Shown: piece by piece, positions 33,083 to 41,382 of the stretch
Layout: each line of letters opens with the position of its first letter
Position numbering within the stretch: position 1 is the first letter of the stretch
Origin: Bacillota bacterium
Lineage (GTDB): Bacteria > Bacillota_A > Clostridia > Lutisporales > Lutisporaceae
Reading direction: 5' to 3'
DNA length: 49,218 bases
Assembly: GCA_022706865.1 (NCBI GenBank)
Contig: JAKJBT010000001.1
Span: 1-49,218 of the forward strand
The notes under the pieces: generated by a model
What the model was told of the DNA's origin: nothing
Database searches by the model: none
Seen by the model: the letters and a program-made list of their open reading frames with translations, nothing else
Position numbers and translations under genes: made by a program

Positions 33083-34785
33083 TTTTCTTTCTTACATTGG
33101 TATTTATTTTTTATTGCTTCGTTTATTATTTCCGCCTTTTCAAGCAGTGAGGCTGATGATATATTGTAATTCTCCGCCAGCTGATGCTCCGAAGCTTCAG
33201 CATTGCACAAACGGCAGTAAGTGTGCTCCAATGCGGCTGCCCATATATTTACATCATCTATTTCCGGCACCTCCGGAAATGTCGACTTAATGAATTCATA
33301 CCAGATGTCTTCAACAATCTTCTTATAGGGCCTCTTATATTTATTTCGCATCATTGTTAGGGCTTTTCGCTTCACCTTTATCCACGGCTTTTCCCATTCA
33401 GACTCGGGAAAATCCAGAGAATCTATCGTAACATTTCTCTTTTCTCCGTCAAAGTTCACAGTATATGGTTCTTTTGCACCTATGAAATTTAAGAGGAATA
33501 CTGCTTCCATCTTTATATAATTCTCTACATCATCCCTCAGCATGAATCTTCTAATGGCACTTTCCGCCTCAATCAGTCTGTCATTCTTTATCTTATTGAA
33601 TATTAGTTTTCTCAGAAAATATTTATCAAAATTAATTCCAAAGTAAAGTACGCCAAGCATATGCTCGTTGTCTGCAAGCTGTTTTCTGCACTCAGGCCCC
33701 GGCATTTCAATAAACTTGTATATAAAATCAAGCCTGTTTTTGATTTCTTCCTTTGGAAGCTGATATAAATAAGGGAAATATGTTCTTTCATCTTCAGCAT
33801 CCAGCCGCTTTCTGGCAGCTTCGATATAATAATCCGAGAGCATATTTTCTTTGTCAAGCTGGTCCAGCTTCTCCCATAGCCTGATGCTTTCCCTGTACTT
33901 TCTGCTGTTAAAAGCTGCTACTGCTGTAAGGTGTACATATATTGGATTCTTTGAATCAACAATTAAAAGCTTCTTGAAGGTTTTGTATGCATCGGTGTGC
34001 TTTCCCAAGCTTCCGTAGGTATCACCTATTTTATACAGGTAATCCGCACTGTCAGCCCGGATCCTGCTGATTATTCCCAACTGCTTCTTGACCAGGCTGG
34101 TCGTGCCCTGCTTATTGTAGAATATTGCAAGATTACAATTTGCATGCACATTGGACTCTTCATAGGTAAGCACCTCCCGGGCAAGCTCTATTGCCTTGTC
34201 GATAAATCCCAGATAATAATACGCCAAAGAGAGATTATTCCTTGCCGGTACGGCGTTGGGAAGCATTTGTACAACTATTTCAAACTTCTCGGTGGCCTGC
34301 TTGTATTCCTTCTTCTCCAGGTGATCAATTGCCTCTTCCTCAATCTTATATATTTTTTCAAGCTCCTCATCATCCATGTTGTTATTGGCATCCTTTATCA
34401 TTGTAAGCATCTCCAGCAGCTCCTCCGCCTCCTCTGCGAACTCACCGCCGGGATCTTTTTCGAGATAAATGCTGAAATATTCCGAGGACTTTTTTATCTT
34501 CTGCAGCTGCAGATAGTTGCACCCCAAGCCAAAATAGCATTCCAGATAATTTGGATCGATGTTCTTTACTATATTGAGCAAAACCTCGGTGGAACGGTCG
34601 ATATACCCCTGTTCAGCCAGCAGTCCCGCATAATTGAACTGCAGGAAACTGTCATCAGGTTTGAGGCTGACAGCTTTCTCAATATATCTCAGAGCGGTTT
34701 TCAGCCTCCCCTTTTGTATATACTTGTATGACAGGTCGAAATAAAAATCTGCCCCTCTTTCAAAGGTTACCACCTTGTTGTTCAT
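33079..34785 (-). CDS. TPR-repeat protein
   Basis: Cytoplasmic protein of about 568 aa with no signal peptide. Start ATG 34785 with GGTGATG; an upstream TTG (34818) has no site. Residues about 10-110 and 130-310 hold repeated 34-residue helix pairs (FDLSYKYIQKGRLKTALRYIEKA; ARNNLSLAYYYLGFIDKAIELA; LYKIGDTYGSLGKHTDAYKTFKKL), a protein-binding scaffold. The remaining 250 residues form a helical C-terminal domain that I do not assign, with a terminal stretch (NYNISSASLLEKAEIINEAI) resembling a helix-turn-helix. It starts 33 bases after the AlbA_2-type ATPase stop, so the two are probably co-transcribed. Confidence 0.85.
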   Translation of the reverse strand: MNNKVVTFERGADFYFDLSYKYIQKGRLKTALRYIEKAVSLKPDDSFLQFNYAGLLAEQGYIDRSTEVLLNIVKNIDPNYLECYFGLGCNYLQLQKIKKSSEYFSIYLEKDPGGEFAEEAEELLEMLTMIKDANNNMDDEELEKIYKIEEEAIDHLEKKEYKQATEKFEIVVQMLPNAVPARNNLSLAYYYLGFIDKAIELAREVLTYEESNVHANCNLAIFYNKQGTTSLVKKQLGIISRIRADSADYLYKIGDTYGSLGKHTDAYKTFKKLLIVDSKNPIYVHLTAVAAFNSRKYRESIRLWEKLDQLDKENMLSDYYIEAARKRLDAEDERTYFPYLYQLPKEEIKNRLDFIYKFIEMPGPECRKQLADNEHMLGVLYFGINFDKYFLRKLIFNKIKNDRLIEAESAIRRFMLRDDVENYIKMEAVFLLNFIGAKEPYTVNFDGEKRNVTIDSLDFPESEWEKPWIKVKRKALTMMRNKYKRPYKKIVEDIWYEFIKSTFPEVPEIDDVNIWAAALEHTYCRLCNAEASEHQLAENYNISSASLLEKAEIINEAIKNKYQCKKEK

Positions 34786-34818
34786 ATTATCATCACCAAC
34801 TTTAATGTAAAATATCAA

Positions 34819-35976
34819 TTAGTATTTCATGAAACCCGGGAGCACTACTTTGAAAAGATTCCTCTTCTCATTATTTATGAATCTGGCACCTCCATGCTGT
34901 TTGAAGGCTTCATGTATTTTTTTCATGCCTGCGCCTATATTAAAGAACCTCCCCTTATTGTCAAGTATCAGCAATCTTTGATACAGCCACTGGTTTCTTC
35001 TGCAGGGATTGTACTCCTCTATAAGCCCCTGTATGTCGTCATCGCTGCAGGTTGCTCCGGGATTACTTATTTCTATCTTTTTATTATCTATCAATATGAC
35101 TATCTCTCTTCCAAGAGAAAAATAATCCCTATGGACAGCAGCATTGGCCACAGCTTCGACAACAGCTGCAACGGGATATTTTTCATTTATTTTCGCTGCT
35201 TTCAATCTCAGGTAGTCTTCAATTTCATCCAGCATTTTAATAATTGGCCCGGAAAAATACATCACCTTTTCAGCCGCAGATTTGTCTATCAGCCTTATTC
35301 CGGCATGAGGAAGGTACAATTGGGGATGATAACCGAAAACCAGCAACCCTCCCACAGTAGGGTGGTACCCGTTGTTGTCCTCATCTTTCCCTATTATGCC
35401 GACTCCCTCAAGAAGTGTATAATAGTTTTCGCTGTTGCTGGTAAGTCCTGTTTTGGAAATATAATCACTTATTATATCCTCGTTCAGTTCATTCAATTCC
35501 ACTTTGTTCAGCACAATTCTTTCATACTGCAGTATCCCCGATTCCTGGAGCATGCTGGCTATCTCTTCGCGTCTTGCTATATCCGTAGTAGAACCTCTTC
35601 TGATGTAAAATACACCTGTCTGTCTTATCTGATGCGGTTTCTGGCTGCTCCTGTATATTGTAAGGACAGCAATCTGCTTATCGTCAACAGGGATTATCTC
35701 AAGCTTCACCGATACCGGTGGGTCACACCTCTGGCTTATTATCTGCTGTATCTGCTCTTCCGTATAACGCTTTCCCTCAATTCCCAATATGGCTTTTGTC
35801 TCGTCCTGTATCCCGTAAATTATATAGCCCCTGCCGCCTTTTGAATTAGCTATTGCTGCAACATCCTTGGCCAGCTCTTTTTTCTCACTTTCAGTTTTTA
35901 ATGAAAGTACGGCTTTAAAATCCAGCTTGGTACCTTCCGGCTTTTGTAAAAGAGTATACAGCTTCTGCTTATCCAA
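34819..35976 (-). CDS. AlbA_2 (Schlafen-like) DNA/RNA-binding ATPase-type regulator
   Basis: Predicted regulator of 386 aa. The start chosen is TTG 35976, with AGGGGAG 8 bases before it; the frame runs open 34 codons further without a site. The N-terminal AlbA_2/Schlafen domain (about 10-130) shows EGTKLDFKAVLSL and AIANSKGGRGYIIYGIQDE. The C-terminal part has a GHKL-like ATPase region (VVEAVANAAVHRDYFSLG, ISNPGATC) as in RecG-like putative transcriptional regulators. Targets are unknown; some relatives sit in phage or defence contexts, but nothing here shows that. A promoter candidate stands at 36023-36051 and a TPR gene follows. Confidence 0.85.
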   Translation of the reverse strand: MDKQKLYTLLQKPEGTKLDFKAVLSLKTESEKKELAKDVAAIANSKGGRGYIIYGIQDETKAILGIEGKRYTEEQIQQIISQRCDPPVSVKLEIIPVDDKQIAVLTIYRSSQKPHQIRQTGVFYIRRGSTTDIARREEIASMLQESGILQYERIVLNKVELNELNEDIISDYISKTGLTSNSENYYTLLEGVGIIGKDEDNNGYHPTVGGLLVFGYHPQLYLPHAGIRLIDKSAAEKVMYFSGPIIKMLDEIEDYLRLKAAKINEKYPVAAVVEAVANAAVHRDYFSLGREIVILIDNKKIEISNPGATCSDDDIQGLIEEYNPCRRNQWLYQRLLILDNKGRFFNIGAGMKKIHEAFKQHGGARFINNEKRNLFKVVLPGFMKY

Positions 35977-36022
35977 ATGATTCACTCCCCTGATATCATA
36001 TCGCAGCCTCATAATCTGTGAT

Positions 36023-36051
36023 ATTATATATAGTTTAGCATAACATGAAAA
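36023..36051 (-). promoter_or_regulatory. Candidate promoter of the AlbA_2/TPR operon
   Basis: On the minus strand TTTTCA (36046-36051) and a perfect TATAAT (36023-36028) are 17 bases apart, about 47 bases upstream of the TTG start. Confidence 0.5.
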
Positions 36052-36066
36052 ATTATCAAAATAATA

Positions 36067-36106
36067 AGTCGCGAACAAATCTAAAATTTTTCATTTGTCC
36101 GCGACT
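36067..36106 (-). terminator. Terminator between the 84-aa gene and the AlbA_2 gene
   Basis: AGTCGCGAACAAAT (36067-36080) pairs with ATTTGTCCGCGACT (36093-36106) with one mismatch. The minus-strand tail is TTATTATTTTG; the plus side also has a T run, so it may work both ways. Confidence 0.75.
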
Positions 36107-36149
36107 GATATTTTTTGTATAGGCATTTGGCAATAATATTCCGGATATC

Positions 36150-36404
36150 CTAGAATATTCTCCTTGCCATCAGATCATCCATTGATTGTGTCCGGGGGTC
36201 TCCATATCCGAAATCATCACCTTTTAAATACTTCAGGCTGTATTCCAATGACTGATACAATTCATACCCGTAGTCATTAAGATCCCTGTTTTCCCTGTAC
36301 TTGTACTTTAGCCTTGTCAATAATTCAGTAATCAGATTCATGCTTTTACCTCCCCTGTCAAATTCCCTTACTGCAGTATTTTCACACACCCTTGCTATTG
36401 TCAT
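36150..36404 (-). CDS. Hypothetical small protein, 84 aa (63 aa from an internal start)
   Basis: Not recognised. Two in-frame ATGs each have a strong ribosome-binding site: ATG 36404 after GGAGGGG, and Met22 (36341) after GGGGAGGT. The shorter form (MNLITELLTRLKYKYRENRD…) looks like a complete small protein; the first 21 residues could be an optional extension. The product is charged, Tyr-rich and ends DDLMARRIF, with no membrane segment. A hairpin followed by a T run lies just before the first ribosome-binding site, suggesting leader control. Confidence 0.65.
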   Translation of the reverse strand: MTIARVCENTAVREFDRGGKSMNLITELLTRLKYKYRENRDLNDYGYELYQSLEYSLKYLKGDDFGYGDPRTQSMDDLMARRIF

Positions 36405-36434
36405 TTATAACCCCTCCTTTCAAAAATTAAAAAA

Positions 36435-36456
36435 GCCACAGGTCTCTGCCCATGAC
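36435..36456 (-). terminator. Terminator-like hairpin in the leader of the 84-aa gene
   Basis: On the minus strand GTCATGGG pairs with CCTGTGGC (8 pairs, three of them G-U) and is followed by six T, then AATTTTTG and the ribosome-binding site of the 84-aa gene. Its position suggests attenuation or a boundary between units. Confidence 0.5.
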
Positions 36457-36486
36457 TTTTATACATTTATTCATATAAATAAAAAA

Positions 36487-36509
36487 TCACGGGTTATTAC
36501 GGCCCGTGA
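36487..36509 (-). terminator. Terminator of the 36-codon gene
   Basis: TCACGGG (36487-36493) pairs with CCCGTGA (36503-36509) around a 9-base loop; the minus strand continues TTTTTTATTTATA. It begins 15 bases after the small gene stop at 36525. Confidence 0.85.
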
Positions 36510-36524
36510 CTAAAATAACTATTG

Positions 36525-36635
36525 CTATTTTTCAAATCCCAGGTCGTGATATATAATTTTGGATACACTGATGCCGTATGCAAAACAAGCTGTCTTATTT
36601 AGTACAGTTTGAACCGTTATTACATTCCTTATCAT
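36525..36635 (-). CDS. Microprotein, 36 aa, own transcription unit
   Basis: A 36-codon frame with a near-perfect AAGGAGGT site 7 bases before the ATG, a near-consensus promoter 63 bases upstream (36698-36726) and a strong terminator 15 bases after the stop. This is a full set of signals for a separate gene. The peptide begins MIRNVITVQTVLNK, contains one Cys (residue 17) and ends in an acidic-basic tail (HDLGFEK). It has no evident signal peptide or membrane helix and is not recognised. It lies downstream of the DegS/DegU-like pair, on the same strand but with its own promoter. It could be a regulatory peptide, signal precursor or small protein; function not assigned. Confidence 0.72.
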   Translation of the reverse strand: MIRNVITVQTVLNKTACFAYGISVSKIIYHDLGFEK

Positions 36636-36697
36636 ATTCACGACCTCCTTTTCTTAACAATTCATATTATTATCATCCAAATATTTATTACTTATAA

Positions 36698-36726
36698 AAT
36701 ATACCATTAAACTATGAATTTTGCAA
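36698..36726 (-). promoter_or_regulatory. Sigma-A promoter of the 36-codon gene
   Basis: On the minus strand TTGCAA (36721-36726) and TATATT (36698-36703) are separated by 17 bases. The predicted start gives a leader of about 55 bases before the ATG at 36635. Confidence 0.75.
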
Positions 36727-36763
36727 TGCTTCCAAATATTACAATCGTGTAACAGAGTATACC

Positions 36764-37408
36764 CTACTTTTTGATATTGTTTTTATATGCGTATATCGCC
36801 GCTTGTGTCCTGTCACTTACGTTTATTTTTCTGAATATATTTGAAACATGGTTTTTTACTGTCTTTTCACTGATAAAAAGCCTGTCTGCGATATCCTTAT
36901 TGTTCAAACCGTCTGCAATAAGTGTAATTACCTCATATTCCCTCTGGGTAAGCTCATTTTCATTCTTAACCCTGGCTCCTCTCGGCTTGTTGAATTCCTT
37001 TATCAAATCAGCGGCCAGCTTCGGCTGTATATATGACTCCCCTATATATGCATCCCTAATGGCCTTGAAGAAACTTGCCGAATCGGAATCCTTGAGTATA
37101 TATCCCGAAGCACCGATTTGCATTGTCTCTAAAAGGTATTCCCTGTCCTCATGTATCGTAAGTATTACAACTCTTGTGTTGATACCGTCCTCCTTAAGCT
37201 TCTTAAGGGCTTTTATACCGTTCATTATAGGCATGTTTATATCCAGAAGAAGCACATCCGGTTTAAGCTCTTCGACTTTCTCTATGGTTTCAACTCCATT
37301 AGAAGCCTGTCCAACAACTTCAAAATCTTCCTCCAACTCCAGGAGCTGTTTGAGCCCTTCCCTGACGATGGAATGATCATCTGCAATTAATATCCGTATC
37401 TTGCTCAC
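36764..37408 (-). CDS. DegU/NarL-family response regulator
   Basis: Two-component response regulator of 214 aa. The receiver domain (1-120) has the acidic pair in IADDHSIVREGL, phospho-acceptor Asp56 in LLLDINMPIMNG and the LKDSD Lys. The LuxR-type DNA-binding domain (about 148-214) shows LTQREYEVITLIADGLNNK and ISEKTVKNHVSNIFRK. The start is GTG, one base after the stop of the kinase gene, with a GGAGGG site inside the kinase end, so the pair is translationally coupled. It is the likely output of the adjacent DegS-like kinase. Confidence 0.93.
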   Translation of the reverse strand: MSKIRILIADDHSIVREGLKQLLELEEDFEVVGQASNGVETIEKVEELKPDVLLLDINMPIMNGIKALKKLKEDGINTRVVILTIHEDREYLLETMQIGASGYILKDSDSASFFKAIRDAYIGESYIQPKLAADLIKEFNKPRGARVKNENELTQREYEVITLIADGLNNKDIADRLFISEKTVKNHVSNIFRKINVSDRTQAAIYAYKNNIKK

Positions 37409-37409
37409 A

Positions 37410-38552
37410 TTATCCCTCCTCTGCTATATTCAAAGATAGGCTGGCGAATACTTTAGTGCCTTTATTATGGGCTGTCTTTATGTCAAACTTCCCGTTCAAC
37501 AGTTCGACCCTTTCCTTCATATTGAGCAAGCCATAACCTGCATCTTCTTCTTTTGCCTTCCACAGCTTATTCTTGTCAAAGCCCTTCCCGTCATCACTGA
37601 TGAGAAGATTAACCTGCTCATTGGTGAACTCAACTCTGACTACCGCACTGTCAGCTCCGGAATGCCTTTTTATATTGGTCAATGCTTCCTGCACGATTCT
37701 GAACGCAGCAAGCTCAACAACCGGCTTTAATGTCTTCGGATCCCCCAAAACCGAAAAATTCACCGATATGTTGTTTTGCTCGATGTAGTTTGAAATATAT
37801 CTTTGAAGGGTAGGAACCAGTCCCAAATCGTCCAGAGACATAGGCCGCAGATCGTATATGATCTTTCTCACGTCACTCAGGCTGGAACGAAGGAAACCTC
37901 TGAGACTGCCAAGCTCCTCCTTTGCTTTCTCCTTATCCATATCTATAAGCTTTTCACATAATTCGGTTTTGATAACCAGATTGGCCATGAGCTGCGCAGG
38001 GCCGTCATGTATCTCCCTTGCAACCCTCTTTCTTTCTTCTTCCTGTGCTTTGATTATCTTAATACCCAGATACTGCTTCTGCTTGATATCCTCCATCTGT
38101 ATCGAAAGGTCCTGCAGCTCTCCGGTCAAATAGCCCATCGCCACTCCAACCTTGTTGACAAGAGATTCAGCTTTGTTTGCAGTGTCTTTTGCTATCTTAA
38201 GCCTTCTTTCCAGCTCACTTCTCCGTTGTATAAGCAGCTGTTCCTCCGCCTTTTTCGTCATCAGCTCTACCTGAAGATCCTTTGCCTTATCGTAGGCTCT
38301 TTTTACATCCTCTTCCTTGTACTCCTTAATATTCTTGCTCACTATCATAAGCTGATATCTGCATTCCTTGTCAAGCTTTACCAGCATGTCCACCTGATTT
38401 ATCAGGTCTGCTGCAATTATCCTGATTTTTTCCAGTTCTTCCTCTATCAATTGACATTCGGTGCGGGAGCTCTCAGCTATGCTGAATAATTCACTTCTGC
38501 TCTTTTCAATAATATCCACCGTATTTTTTATAATTTCATTTAACCTGTCCAT
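37410..38552 (-). CDS. DegS-like cytoplasmic sensor histidine kinase
   Basis: Histidine kinase of 380 aa without membrane segments. Start ATG 38552 with GAGGTG. Residues 1-175 form a long coiled-coil sensor domain of the DegS type (TECQLIEEELEKIR; SELERRLKIAKDTANKAE). The HisKA_3 dimerisation domain contains the phospho-acceptor His in RVAREIHDGPAQLMANL. The HATPase domain shows RIVQEALTNIKRHSGA, DDGKGFD and GYGLLNMKERVE. Its partner regulator follows by one base. DegS-type kinases sense cytoplasmic cues and control motility, secreted enzymes and biofilm; the regulated genes here are unknown. Confidence 0.93.
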   Translation of the reverse strand: MDRLNEIIKNTVDIIEKSRSELFSIAESSRTECQLIEEELEKIRIIAADLINQVDMLVKLDKECRYQLMIVSKNIKEYKEEDVKRAYDKAKDLQVELMTKKAEEQLLIQRRSELERRLKIAKDTANKAESLVNKVGVAMGYLTGELQDLSIQMEDIKQKQYLGIKIIKAQEEERKRVAREIHDGPAQLMANLVIKTELCEKLIDMDKEKAKEELGSLRGFLRSSLSDVRKIIYDLRPMSLDDLGLVPTLQRYISNYIEQNNISVNFSVLGDPKTLKPVVELAAFRIVQEALTNIKRHSGADSAVVRVEFTNEQVNLLISDDGKGFDKNKLWKAKEEDAGYGLLNMKERVELLNGKFDIKTAHNKGTKVFASLSLNIAEEG

Positions 38553-38678
38553 AATAAGCACCTCTTGCTTTCTTCCAAGCTAATCAATACTGCGATATTT
38601 GCCTCATATTACTATTATCGCTGAACAATCAGGAATAATTTATAGAAAAGTTTATACTTTTTCGTGTGTTTTATAAAA

Positions 38679-38696
38679 GTGCGGTAAATGCCGCAC
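38679..38696 (-). terminator. Terminator after cheW
   Basis: GTGCGG (38679-38684) pairs with CCGCAC (38691-38696) around a 6-base loop; the minus strand continues TTTTATAAAAC. It begins 12 bases after the cheW stop. Confidence 0.75.
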
Positions 38697-38708
38697 TATA
38701 AAAAGTAT

Positions 38709-39179
38709 TTAAATGGTGGCAAGCTGTGCCTGTTCCTGCTCATCAAACAAAAAATTCAAATCAAGCATTATAAGCAGCCTATCCCCTTTTTTCCCTATAC
38801 CGGATATGTATTTTCTGTCAACCCCGGCAATTATATCCGGAGTTTCCTGTATGTCGGCCTCGTCCAATGTCAGTACTTCCGATGCACCGTCGACAATAAA
38901 GGCTATCTGCCTGTCCCCTAAATTAACAACAATAGTCCTTCTATTTTCATTTAAATCCTGATCTGATTTATTCGAATTCTCCTCCGGGATATTGAATCTT
39001 TTTCTGAGGCTTATCACCGGAATAACATTATTCCTCAGATTCATTATTCCTTCAACAAATTCGGGAGTATTCGGCACATTGACCGGTTCTGCATAATGGC
39101 CTATTTCCTGTACTTGCATTATATTCACACCGTATTCTTCCTTGCCCAGCCTAAAAACAACAAACTGCAATTCAGACAT
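38709..39179 (-). CDS. cheW: Chemotaxis adaptor protein CheW
   Basis: Single CheW domain (156 aa from ATG 39179, with a GGGAGGG site; a start 15 bases upstream has none). CheW couples chemoreceptors to CheA. Typical motifs are LQFVVFRLGKEEYGVNIMQVQEI, VEGIMNLRNNVIPVISLRKRF and a final hydrophobic strand RLLIMLDLNFLF. No cheA or receptor gene is in the window, so this may be an additional CheW serving a scattered system. The gene ends a run from hutH through DUF896 in one direction, with about 50 bases before it. Confidence 0.93.
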   Translation of the reverse strand: MSELQFVVFRLGKEEYGVNIMQVQEIGHYAEPVNVPNTPEFVEGIMNLRNNVIPVISLRKRFNIPEENSNKSDQDLNENRRTIVVNLGDRQIAFIVDGASEVLTLDEADIQETPDIIAGVDRKYISGIGKKGDRLLIMLDLNFLFDEQEQAQLATI

Positions 39180-39230
39180 AAATATCCCTCCCACAGCTAA
39201 TTATATCACTAAAGCCATTATTACACAATT

Positions 39231-39461
39231 CTACTGTTTTTTACATTTACAGCCACAATGGTCATGATGTTCATGTCCGCAGTCATGTCCGTCCTCGGTA
39301 AATTTGATTGAATCAAGCTGGTGCCTTACCTGTCCTTTTATATATTCAATATATTTCCTTCTGAGTTCCTGCTGTTCCTGCTTCTCTTCCTCAGTAAGCC
39401 CGGACTCCCTGGACTTTTTTGACAGCTGATTTATCCTGTCTATCATTTCTCTGCTTATCAT
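39231..39461 (-). CDS. DUF896 (YnzC-like) protein with Cys/His-rich tail
   Basis: Small cytoplasmic protein of 76 aa. Residues 1-58 match the DUF896/YnzC helical-hairpin family (MIDRINQLSKKSRESGLTEEE, LRRKYIEYIKGQVRHQLDSI). The family function is not established. The end is unusual: after residue 58 it continues as HDCGHEHHDHCGCKCKKQ, with four Cys and five His in 18 residues, a probable metal-binding tail absent from the usual family form. It lies 7 bases after the cyclodeaminase gene and ends the hut run. Confidence 0.85.
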   Translation of the reverse strand: MISREMIDRINQLSKKSRESGLTEEEKQEQQELRRKYIEYIKGQVRHQLDSIKFTEDGHDCGHEHHDHCGCKCKKQ

Positions 39462-39468
39462 TTTATAT

Positions 39469-40113
39469 CTATCCTATCCTTAAATTTACTATATCAAGTA
39501 TTTCTTTATGAAGCTTGCGGCCTTCGACAGAAAGCCTCCTGCATTTGTCATGTGCCTCTGACCTGACTGCTTCATCCGCAATTCCGGGAAGGTTGATATT
39601 CACATTCAATATCGCCCCTTCCAGTCCTGAAAGTGACATCAAGGCTCCTACCCCCACATCGGATACGGCGTTCTTGTTGCCGTATCTGGCAATATTCCCC
39701 TGGTTTTCAAGCAGCCGAAAACAGCATTCTGCGGTCTTTAGGGGAACCTGAAGCGCATAAAGGCTTGCTTCCTGCATTTTTTCCGCCCGCAGCTGCTTCT
39801 GTCCTTCGGTATCCTTGGGAAGCTTCATTGCTTCCATGAATTTATTGAAGGCTTTTGTATCCTCGTCAACCAAGCCGGAAAGCTCCTGCTGAAGCGCCTT
39901 TACATTTTCGGCTTCCTTCATGAACTCCGCTTTTATATGTTCATCCAGGCTTTCATAATTTTTCTTGCCCACTGAAAGATTCACTACCATCATAGTAAGG
40001 GCAGCACCCAATACCCCTGACAATGCAGCTGTACTCCCGCCTCCGGGAGCAGGCTCGCTGCTTGCCAGCACATCGCTGTAATCCCTTAAAGTCATATCCA
40101 TTAACAAACCCAT
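39469..40113 (-). CDS. Cyclodeaminase/cyclohydrolase family protein (FTCD-type)
   Basis: 214-aa helical enzyme of the formiminotetrahydrofolate cyclodeaminase / methenyl-THF cyclohydrolase (FchA) family. Signature stretches are SEPAPGGGSTAALSGVLGAAL (about 19-39), TKAFNKFMEAMKLPK and NKNAVSDVGVGALM. In histidine breakdown it would release ammonia from 5-formimino-THF; the position after hutI supports this. A glutamate formiminotransferase partner is not seen nearby. Start ATG with GGGAGTG. It lies 28 bases downstream of hutI. Confidence 0.92.
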   Translation of the reverse strand: MGLLMDMTLRDYSDVLASSEPAPGGGSTAALSGVLGAALTMMVVNLSVGKKNYESLDEHIKAEFMKEAENVKALQQELSGLVDEDTKAFNKFMEAMKLPKDTEGQKQLRAEKMQEASLYALQVPLKTAECCFRLLENQGNIARYGNKNAVSDVGVGALMSLSGLEGAILNVNINLPGIADEAVRSEAHDKCRRLSVEGRKLHKEILDIVNLRIG

Positions 40114-40141
40114 AAAATCACTCCCATACCTAGAAATCTTG

Positions 40142-41377
40142 TTATAAAATTCTTCCGCCCTCTACGACTGTTTTTCCGTTCTTTATTACCATATCCACAT
40201 GGTTTATGCCGAAATGGTATACTATGTATTCAAGATTCGGTGCATCAAATACCACAATATCAGCTTTTTTGCCCACTTCGAGGCTTCCGGTTTCTCCTGC
40301 CCTGTCCAAAGCATAAGCTGCATTCAGGGTCATTCCTTTTATTATCTCCTCCGGAGTCATTTTCATTCCAAAGCATGCAAAGGTCATTATGGACTGAAGG
40401 TTCTCAGTAGGGCATGTACCCGGATTGTAATCGGTTGCCAGTGCTACCCTGACACCCCTGTCCATCATCTTGCGCGCCTGGGCATACCTGCCAAGCATTA
40501 GATAGAAGGAAGTTCCCGGAAGCAGTACCGCCGTAACTCCCGTTTCTGCCATTGCGTTTATTCCGGCCTCCGATGCAGCCAGCAGATGCTCTGCAGAAAC
40601 AGCGCCCAATTCCCCTGCAAGCTCCGCCCCCTGCAGAGGGACTATCTCGTCTGCATGGATTTTAAGCTTGAAGCCCTGTTCCTTGCCCTTCTGCATTATG
40701 ACCCTGGACTCCTCGGGAGAGAAAACCCCTTCCTCGCAGAAGACATCCATGAATTCGGCAAGATTATTTTCCCTGACATAAGGCATGACCTTATCGACCA
40801 TGAAATCGATATAGCCCTGAGTATTTCCCTTGAATTCCTCCGGTACGGCATGGGCTCCCATATATGTAGACACTATATCTATAGGATGAGAGGCATTAAG
40901 CTCGGCAGCCACCTCAAGGCACTTGATTTCGGTATCAAAATCAAGGCCGTAACCGCTCTTGGCTTCTACGGTAGTAGTACCATGAAGCAGCATCTGGTCC
41001 AGGCTCTTTCCGGATTTTGCCTTAAGCTCTTCCTTTGAAGCTCTCCGTGTGTTTCTAACGGTGCTAAGTATCCCTCCGCCCATTTTCAGAATCTCCAGAT
41101 ACGGCACTCCTTTAAGCTTCAGGGGAAGCTCCTTTTCCCTTGAGCCTCCGTGAACTAGATGGGTATGTGCGTCTATCAGCCCCGGAGTCACCGTTTTACC
41201 GGCTGCATCAATAATCCTTGTGCCGGGGCCTTTGATATCCCCGGGAGCATTACCCTCTCCCAGAGATATTATTTTTCTGTCTTTTACAGCCACATATCCG
41301 TTCTCAATTACTCCTGCACCTTCTCCTTCGGTACAGCAGACTATTGTTGAAGCATTTATTACCAAGTCAGCTTTCAT
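40142..41377 (-). CDS. hutI: Imidazolonepropionase
   Basis: Zinc- or iron-dependent amidohydrolase that opens imidazolone propionate to formiminoglutamate in histidine degradation. 411 aa, full length. The metal motif DAHTHLVHGG has His71 and His73; further metal/catalytic stretches are YMGAHAVPEEF, KIHADEIVPLQGAELA and ATDYNPGTCPTENLQ. Start ATG with GGAGTGATATGA; the gap to the hutH stop is 5 bases, so it is in the same operon. Confidence 0.95.
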   Translation of the reverse strand: MKADLVINASTIVCCTEGEGAGVIENGYVAVKDRKIISLGEGNAPGDIKGPGTRIIDAAGKTVTPGLIDAHTHLVHGGSREKELPLKLKGVPYLEILKMGGGILSTVRNTRRASKEELKAKSGKSLDQMLLHGTTTVEAKSGYGLDFDTEIKCLEVAAELNASHPIDIVSTYMGAHAVPEEFKGNTQGYIDFMVDKVMPYVRENNLAEFMDVFCEEGVFSPEESRVIMQKGKEQGFKLKIHADEIVPLQGAELAGELGAVSAEHLLAASEAGINAMAETGVTAVLLPGTSFYLMLGRYAQARKMMDRGVRVALATDYNPGTCPTENLQSIMTFACFGMKMTPEEIIKGMTLNAAYALDRAGETGSLEVGKKADIVVFDAPNLEYIVYHFGINHVDMVIKNGKTVVEGGRIL

Positions 41378-41382
41378 TCATA

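Noticed and set aside
36427..36474. 15-codon minus-strand frame ahead of the 84-aa gene (possible leader peptide)
   Set aside because: No ribosome-binding site precedes its ATG, and the preceding sequence is the tail of a terminator.
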